Positions 60,510 through 64,000 of a DNA stretch of 64,000 nt are shown here, piece after piece. The stretch covers positions 1-64,000 of the forward strand of contig NZ_JAAKDT010000012.1 in the NCBI RefSeq assembly GCF_011038785.1, in the 5' to 3' direction. Numbering within the stretch: position 1 is the first letter of the stretch; each line of letters starts with the position of its first letter. The DNA comes from Parabacteroides sp. ZJ-118 (GTDB lineage Bacteria; Bacteroidota; Bacteroidia; Bacteroidales; Tannerellaceae). The position numbers and the translations under genes are program-made. Under the pieces are notes generated by a model. It did no database searches and was not told where the DNA came from. It was given only the letters and a program-made list of their open reading frames with translations.

Positions 60510-60722
60510 GTCTTTTTGACTCACTCAGAAAAAACGCTCATGGCGGTATAGGATGCCCCTTCCGTCATGGGCGTGCTCGCCTGTGTCCGAGGTTCTCCCT
60601 CCGACTTCGTCGTTTTTGATAGCTCGGGAGAGAACACCTTCTTAAACCGCGATGCTTTTTGAGAACGGTTCTTCCGTATCTCACTTTTTATTCGTAGTTT
60701 CGCGACGCAGGGCTGTAAAAGA

Positions 60723-61130
60723 ATGTTTATGTCTTTAAAACGTTTTGGCGTCTCTTTGGAAGACAATTTGTTGGAATCGTTGGATCAATACGTGAATGAG
60801 AATGGCTTCGCCAATCGCTCACAGGCGATTCGTTTTCTGATAGAGAAGAATGTGGCCGAGCGTAAATGGCAATGCAACCATATCGTAGCCGGGACGATCG
60901 TGATCATGTATGACCAAGTCAAGAAAGAGATCTCGTTGAAGATCATGGGTATCCAACAAAATTATAAGGATGTGATCTTGTCGTCTTCCCAGTATTATAT
61001 CAATCGGAATTTTTGCTTGCATATAGTGACGGTGATGGGAACGGCCTGCCGCTTGACGGAATTGTCGGATACGTTGACGACGATCAAAGGCATTAAGCAT
61101 GGCAAGTTGGTGATGAGCCGGGCGGATTGA
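60723..61130 (+). CDS. NikR-family ribbon-helix-helix regulator with altered metal site
   Basis: A 135-aa protein of the nickel-responsive regulator family. Residues 3-45 form the ribbon-helix-helix DNA-binding domain (LKRFGVSLEDNLLESLDQYVNENGFANRSQAIRFLI); residues about 55-130 are the ACT-like NikR C-terminal domain ending GIKHGKLV. Aligned without gaps to E. coli NikR, the QHHHHDL segment becomes QQNYKDV, and HVHxNHDDC becomes QYYINRNFC, so all His ligands are lost and only the Cys remains. It may sense another metal or ligand. Start could be 60723 or 60729. A TonB-dependent receptor and a NikR-spaced palindrome follow. Confidence 0.88.
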   Translation: MFMSLKRFGVSLEDNLLESLDQYVNENGFANRSQAIRFLIEKNVAERKWQCNHIVAGTIVIMYDQVKKEISLKIMGIQQNYKDVILSSSQYYINRNFCLHIVTVMGTACRLTELSDTLTTIKGIKHGKLVMSRAD

Positions 61131-61148
61131 TGTTTTTTTTGCGGGTTT

Positions 61149-61178
61149 GGTAACACGTTTTCCGGTGGACGTGTTACC
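61149..61178. promoter_or_regulatory. Candidate operator for the NikR-like regulator
   Basis: GGTAACACGT (61149-61158) and ACGTGTTACC (61169-61178) are perfect 10-bp inverted arms around 10 bases. Read as GTAACA-N16-TGTTAC it has exactly the half-site length and spacing of the E. coli NikR box GTATGA-N16-TCATAC. It lies between the regulator gene and the TonB-dependent receptor start (44 bp downstream), where a repressor would act. Confidence 0.65.
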
Positions 61179-61221
61179 GCCGGATGTTTAAAATGATAAC
61201 CAATATAGATACAAGTAGTAT

Positions 61222-63093
61222 ATGAGAAAAGGACTTTTACTGGTTTCCGGGCTGTTGACAGGCTCCATGGCATTCGCGATAGAGCCGGCAGAGGCTGACA
61301 GTCTGATCAATTTGAGAGGGGTGGTGGTTTCCGCCAACAAGATCCATGTGAACCGGAACAGCGTGCCGTTATCGATCTCGGTCATCGAACGGGAGGAGAT
61401 TGAGGCCAGCAGTGAATCGGCGTTGCTTCCCGTATTATCGGAGCGGGTACCCGGGCTGTTTGTCACGGAAAAAGGGATCACGGGTTTCGGCGTTTCCGAG
61501 GGAGCGGCCGGGACGGTCAACATCCGGGGCGTCGGACAGGGTAATAAGGTCTTGATGCTGTTCGACGGGCAGCCTCAATGGGCCGGCCTGTTCGGCCATT
61601 CGCTTCCGGATACCTATGTGGCCTCGGACGTGGAAAGGGTGGAGGTGATCCGTGGCCCGGGTTCCCTGTTATACGGCTCGAACGCGATGGGAGGCGTCGT
61701 GAATATCATTACCCGCCAGCATAATCAGCCGGGACGACGTACGCAAGCCCGCGTCATGTACGGCTCGTATAACACCCAGAAGTATATGATCAACAATGGG
61801 TACAATAGCGGTGACTTTAGCAGTTATATCTCGTTGAATCACGACCGCACGGATGGACATCGCCCGGATTCGAAGTTTCAGATCACGAATGGTTTCGCCA
61901 AGTTAGGCTATAAGATGGGTGATCATTACAAGGTGACGGGAGACGTAAGCTTGGCCAAGTCCAAGAACCAGAACCCGGGGAAGGTAACAAGCCCGCTTAT
62001 CGACAACAAGATGGATATCCTGCGAGGTACCGCCTCCTTCGCCTTGGAGAACAATCACGGGAAGACAAGCGGTGCCCTTCGCGTGTTCTACAACTGGGGC
62101 CATCACAAGATTGATGACGGGTACGATCCGGGCGGGACGCCCAGACCGTATCTGTTTTACTCGGACGATCATAACGCGGGTTTTTTGCTTTATCAGTCGT
62201 TCCGCCTGGTGAGAGGGAATCGTCTCACGGTCGGTGTCGACTACAAGAACTGGGGGGGTGACGCGTGGCAGGACAGCATCAATGGCAACCGGAATGAGCT
62301 GGTGAATAAGACTGTGAACGAGGTAGCCGGATACGTTATCGCGCAGCAGGATTTATTTGACAAGGTAAGCTTGAACGCCGGGGTTCGTTATGAGCATAAC
62401 AGCGTCTTCGGTGGCGAGTGGGTTCCGCAGGCCGGCTTCACGGTACGTCCGTTCGAGGGGAACGTGATAAGGGCATCTTTGTCGAAAGGCTTCCGGAGCC
62501 CGAATATACGGGAGATGTATATGTTCCCGCCTCAGAACCCGGATTTGAAGCCGGAAAGCATGATGAACTACGAGGTCTCCGTCGGGCAGGAATTCTTCGA
62601 GGGCAACCTGTCCGCGGAGCTGACCGCCTTCTTCATCGACGGGCAGGATATGATCGAGACGACACGCGTAGACGGACGCCCCAAGAATGTCAACACGGGT
62701 GCTTTCACGAATAAAGGCATCGAGTTCGATTCCCGCTGCCGGATCCTCAAGAACCTGAGCCTCGATATGAACTACAGCTATCTACACACGAGCAAGGCCC
62801 TGCTGGCGGCCCCGGCGCATAAGTTTTTCGCCGGCGTGATGTACGCTCCGGGGCGTTTCACCTTCAACGTGAACGTACAATCCATCTTCGACCTCTACAT
62901 CAATACGGCGGACAAGGTGAAAACGGATTACACGGTGCTGAACGCGAAGGCGGCCTACCGTTTCGGTACGCGCGATAAAGGCTTGAATCTATTTGTCAAA
63001 GGAGAGAATCTGACGGCCACCCGTTATTCCATCAACGAAGGATTCCCGATGCCGAAAGCGATATTTATGGGCGGCATGGATGTGACTTTTTAA
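61222..63093 (+). CDS. TonB-dependent receptor (BtuB/FepA size class)
   Basis: A 623-aa outer-membrane importer with a signal peptide (RKGLLLVSGLLTGSMAFA), TonB-box region (LINLRGVVVSANKI), plug domain (about 40-160, RVPGLFVTEKGITGFG...VEVIRGPGSLLYGSNAMGGVVNIITR) and a 22-strand barrel ending in Phe (GGMDVTF). It lacks the N-terminal extension of SusC-type receptors, so it more likely imports a metal chelate, corrinoid or siderophore. No cobalamin riboswitch is seen upstream; instead a NikR-type palindrome is present, pointing to control by the NikR-like protein. Confidence 0.92.
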   Translation: MRKGLLLVSGLLTGSMAFAIEPAEADSLINLRGVVVSANKIHVNRNSVPLSISVIEREEIEASSESALLPVLSERVPGLFVTEKGITGFGVSEGAAGTVNIRGVGQGNKVLMLFDGQPQWAGLFGHSLPDTYVASDVERVEVIRGPGSLLYGSNAMGGVVNIITRQHNQPGRRTQARVMYGSYNTQKYMINNGYNSGDFSSYISLNHDRTDGHRPDSKFQITNGFAKLGYKMGDHYKVTGDVSLAKSKNQNPGKVTSPLIDNKMDILRGTASFALENNHGKTSGALRVFYNWGHHKIDDGYDPGGTPRPYLFYSDDHNAGFLLYQSFRLVRGNRLTVGVDYKNWGGDAWQDSINGNRNELVNKTVNEVAGYVIAQQDLFDKVSLNAGVRYEHNSVFGGEWVPQAGFTVRPFEGNVIRASLSKGFRSPNIREMYMFPPQNPDLKPESMMNYEVSVGQEFFEGNLSAELTAFFIDGQDMIETTRVDGRPKNVNTGAFTNKGIEFDSRCRILKNLSLDMNYSYLHTSKALLAAPAHKFFAGVMYAPGRFTFNVNVQSIFDLYINTADKVKTDYTVLNAKAAYRFGTRDKGLNLFVKGENLTATRYSINEGFPMPKAIFMGGMDVTF

Positions 63094-63103
63094 TATTTTT
63101 TCT

Positions 63104-63111
63104 TACCTTTG
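63104..63111 (+). promoter_or_regulatory. Promoter -7 box for the receiver-domain gene
   Basis: TACCTTTG matches TAnnTTTG; the start of transcription is expected near 63118, about 45 bases before the ATG. Confidence 0.6.
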
Positions 63112-63161
63112 CTTCGTCAGGGTTCGTTCGATCCCGGCTAAACACAAGGAATAAAAACGTT

Positions 63162-63563
63162 ATGTATATGGATGTAAAAAATGATCTGGGCGCAGGAAAG
63201 CCCACGCTGCTAATCGCGGAAGATGAGGAGAGTAATTATCTGCTTCTGAAAACCATTTTACATAAACATTGTAATTTGATCCGTGCCAAGACCGGCTTGG
63301 AAGTCTTGGCTCTCTTCAAGGAAAACGAGGTAGACCTGATCCTGATGGATATAAAGATGCCTGAGATGACGGGTATCGAGGCATTGAAGGAGATCCGTAA
63401 GTTATCGGAGGATGTCCCCGTGGTCATGCAATCGGCCTACGTGTTCGACACCGATATGGAAGCCGCCAGAGAGGCCGGGGCTACGGCTTTCATCACGAAG
63501 CCGATCAACCTGAAGATATTGAAAAGCACGATATCGCAATATTGCCCGTCGATTGTATGGTAA
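63162..63563 (+). CDS. Stand-alone response-regulator receiver domain
   Basis: A 133-aa single-domain CheY-like protein. The acidic pocket is IAEDEESN (residues 20-27), the phospho-acceptor Asp is in LILMDIKMPEMTG, the conserved Ser/Thr is in VVMQSAYVF, and the Lys is in FITKPINLK. There is no output domain, so it acts as a phosphate relay or by protein contact. The partner kinase is not in the window. Alternative start at the third codon (ATG at 63168). Confidence 0.92.
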   Translation: MYMDVKNDLGAGKPTLLIAEDEESNYLLLKTILHKHCNLIRAKTGLEVLALFKENEVDLILMDIKMPEMTGIEALKEIRKLSEDVPVVMQSAYVFDTDMEAAREAGATAFITKPINLKILKSTISQYCPSIVW

Positions 63564-63588
63564 GGATGGCGCGAAAAGCAGCAGGCTT

Positions 63589-64000
63589 ATGATAAAAAAA
63601 GACCCCCTTGTCCTTGACATTGCCGAGCTGAGAAAAGCATACGACCGGAGCTTCCCTTGGTTGGTGGCCTTGGCGGAAAAAAGTGAGGACGCGAAGTATT
63701 TCAAGGATACTTTGCGCCCTCTTGTCGTATCCCGGCTCACGGGAAAGGGAAGTGCCCGGGGAAACGCGGGAATGGCGGTGGCGAGGCGTATCCTCCTTTT
63801 GATCGAGCATGACGATACGTTCGTGGACGAGTTGTCTACGGGCGAGCGTCTTCCGGTGCGGACGATCACCTATCTTTGGCAGTTCCTGACCGGCCGGTTG
63901 GGAAATGAGGCCTCTCCCGATTTATTCATCGATTTATACCATCAGTTCGATTTGCTGGAACATCCGGTCGAGATCCTGTCGGACCGGGCGTTGGTGAAAA
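63589..64000 (+). CDS. Partial gene running off the window, unidentified
   Basis: An open frame from ATG at 63589 continues without a stop to the window end (about 137 codons). It starts MIKKDPLVLDIAELRKAYD, is soluble and mostly helical, and has SPDLFIDLYHQFDLLEHPVEIL near the end of the visible part. I do not recognise the family with confidence; an N-terminal extension of a radical SAM (KamA-like) protein is one unproven idea. It lies 25 bp after the receiver gene and may share its transcript. Confidence 0.7.
   Translation, partial: MIKKDPLVLDIAELRKAYDRSFPWLVALAEKSEDAKYFKDTLRPLVVSRLTGKGSARGNAGMAVARRILLLIEHDDTFVDELSTGERLPVRTITYLWQFLTGRLGNEASPDLFIDLYHQFDLLEHPVEILSDRALVK

Noticed and set aside
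61131-61221. Cobalamin riboswitch before the TonB-dependent receptor
   Set aside because: The region is too short (91 bp) and lacks the B12 box; the visible structure is a symmetric palindrome better explained as a protein-binding site.

Overview
The window reads as chromosomal DNA of a gut Bacteroidales bacterium, most likely a Parabacteroides. The signs are a SusC/SusD pair with mannosidases, MacB/FtsX-type permease pairs, a GH92 pair, a Nudix-fold sugar regulator of the Bacteroides AraR type, and many promoters with the Bacteroidota -7 box TAnnTTTG and a TTTG -33 box. Genus is inferred from gene content only. No rRNA, tRNA, insertion sequence, prophage or CRISPR array was recognised.

Layout. 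0.2-4.6 kb, minus strand: galactose operon galM, sugar/H+ symporter, galK, Nudix-type regulator. 5.0-7.8 kb: conserved unknown protein, GtrA-like flippase, GT2 glycosyltransferase, HAD phosphatase. 7.8-8.4 kb: a DUF2490-like outer-membrane protein. 8.6-14.3 kb: an ABC ATPase and two paralogous FtsX-type permeases behind a sigma-54-like promoter with an upstream palindrome. 14.3-15.6 kb: GltS-type glutamate symporter. 15.7-29.8 kb: a polysaccharide utilisation locus for mannose-containing glycans (AraC regulator, GH38, SusC, SusD, two GH92); the susC promoter lies between 14-bp inverted repeats, the arrangement of a phase-variable invertible promoter. 29.8-31.4 kb: cytidylate-kinase-like gene, then a TPP riboswitch and Thi4 thiazole synthase. 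31.6-37.5 kb: a small His-rich protein and a CusBAC-like metal efflux system. 37.6-38.5 kb: a FabK/nitronate monooxygenase-like flavoenzyme. 38.8-43.2 kb: tandem M3 metallopeptidase lipoproteins. 43.8-50.2 kb: purF-carA-carB, linking purine and pyrimidine synthesis. 50.3 kb: Crp/Fnr-like regulator. 50.9-57.7 kb, minus strand: complete tryptophan operon trpBEGDCFA, preceded by a leader peptide with three consecutive Trp codons and an intrinsic terminator. 58.0-64.0 kb: aspartase, Tat-exported TIM-barrel protein, NikR-family regulator, TonB-dependent receptor, lone receiver-domain protein, and the start of a gene that runs off the window.

The most interesting signals are not protein-coding: the trp attenuator with leader peptide, the candidate inverton at susC, imperfect palindromic repeats that appear to sit in frame inside carA, carB and trpF, a dispersed hairpin repeat present twice, the sigma-54-like control region, and a NikR homologue that has lost its nickel-binding histidines but is followed by a palindrome with exactly NikR-type half-site spacing.
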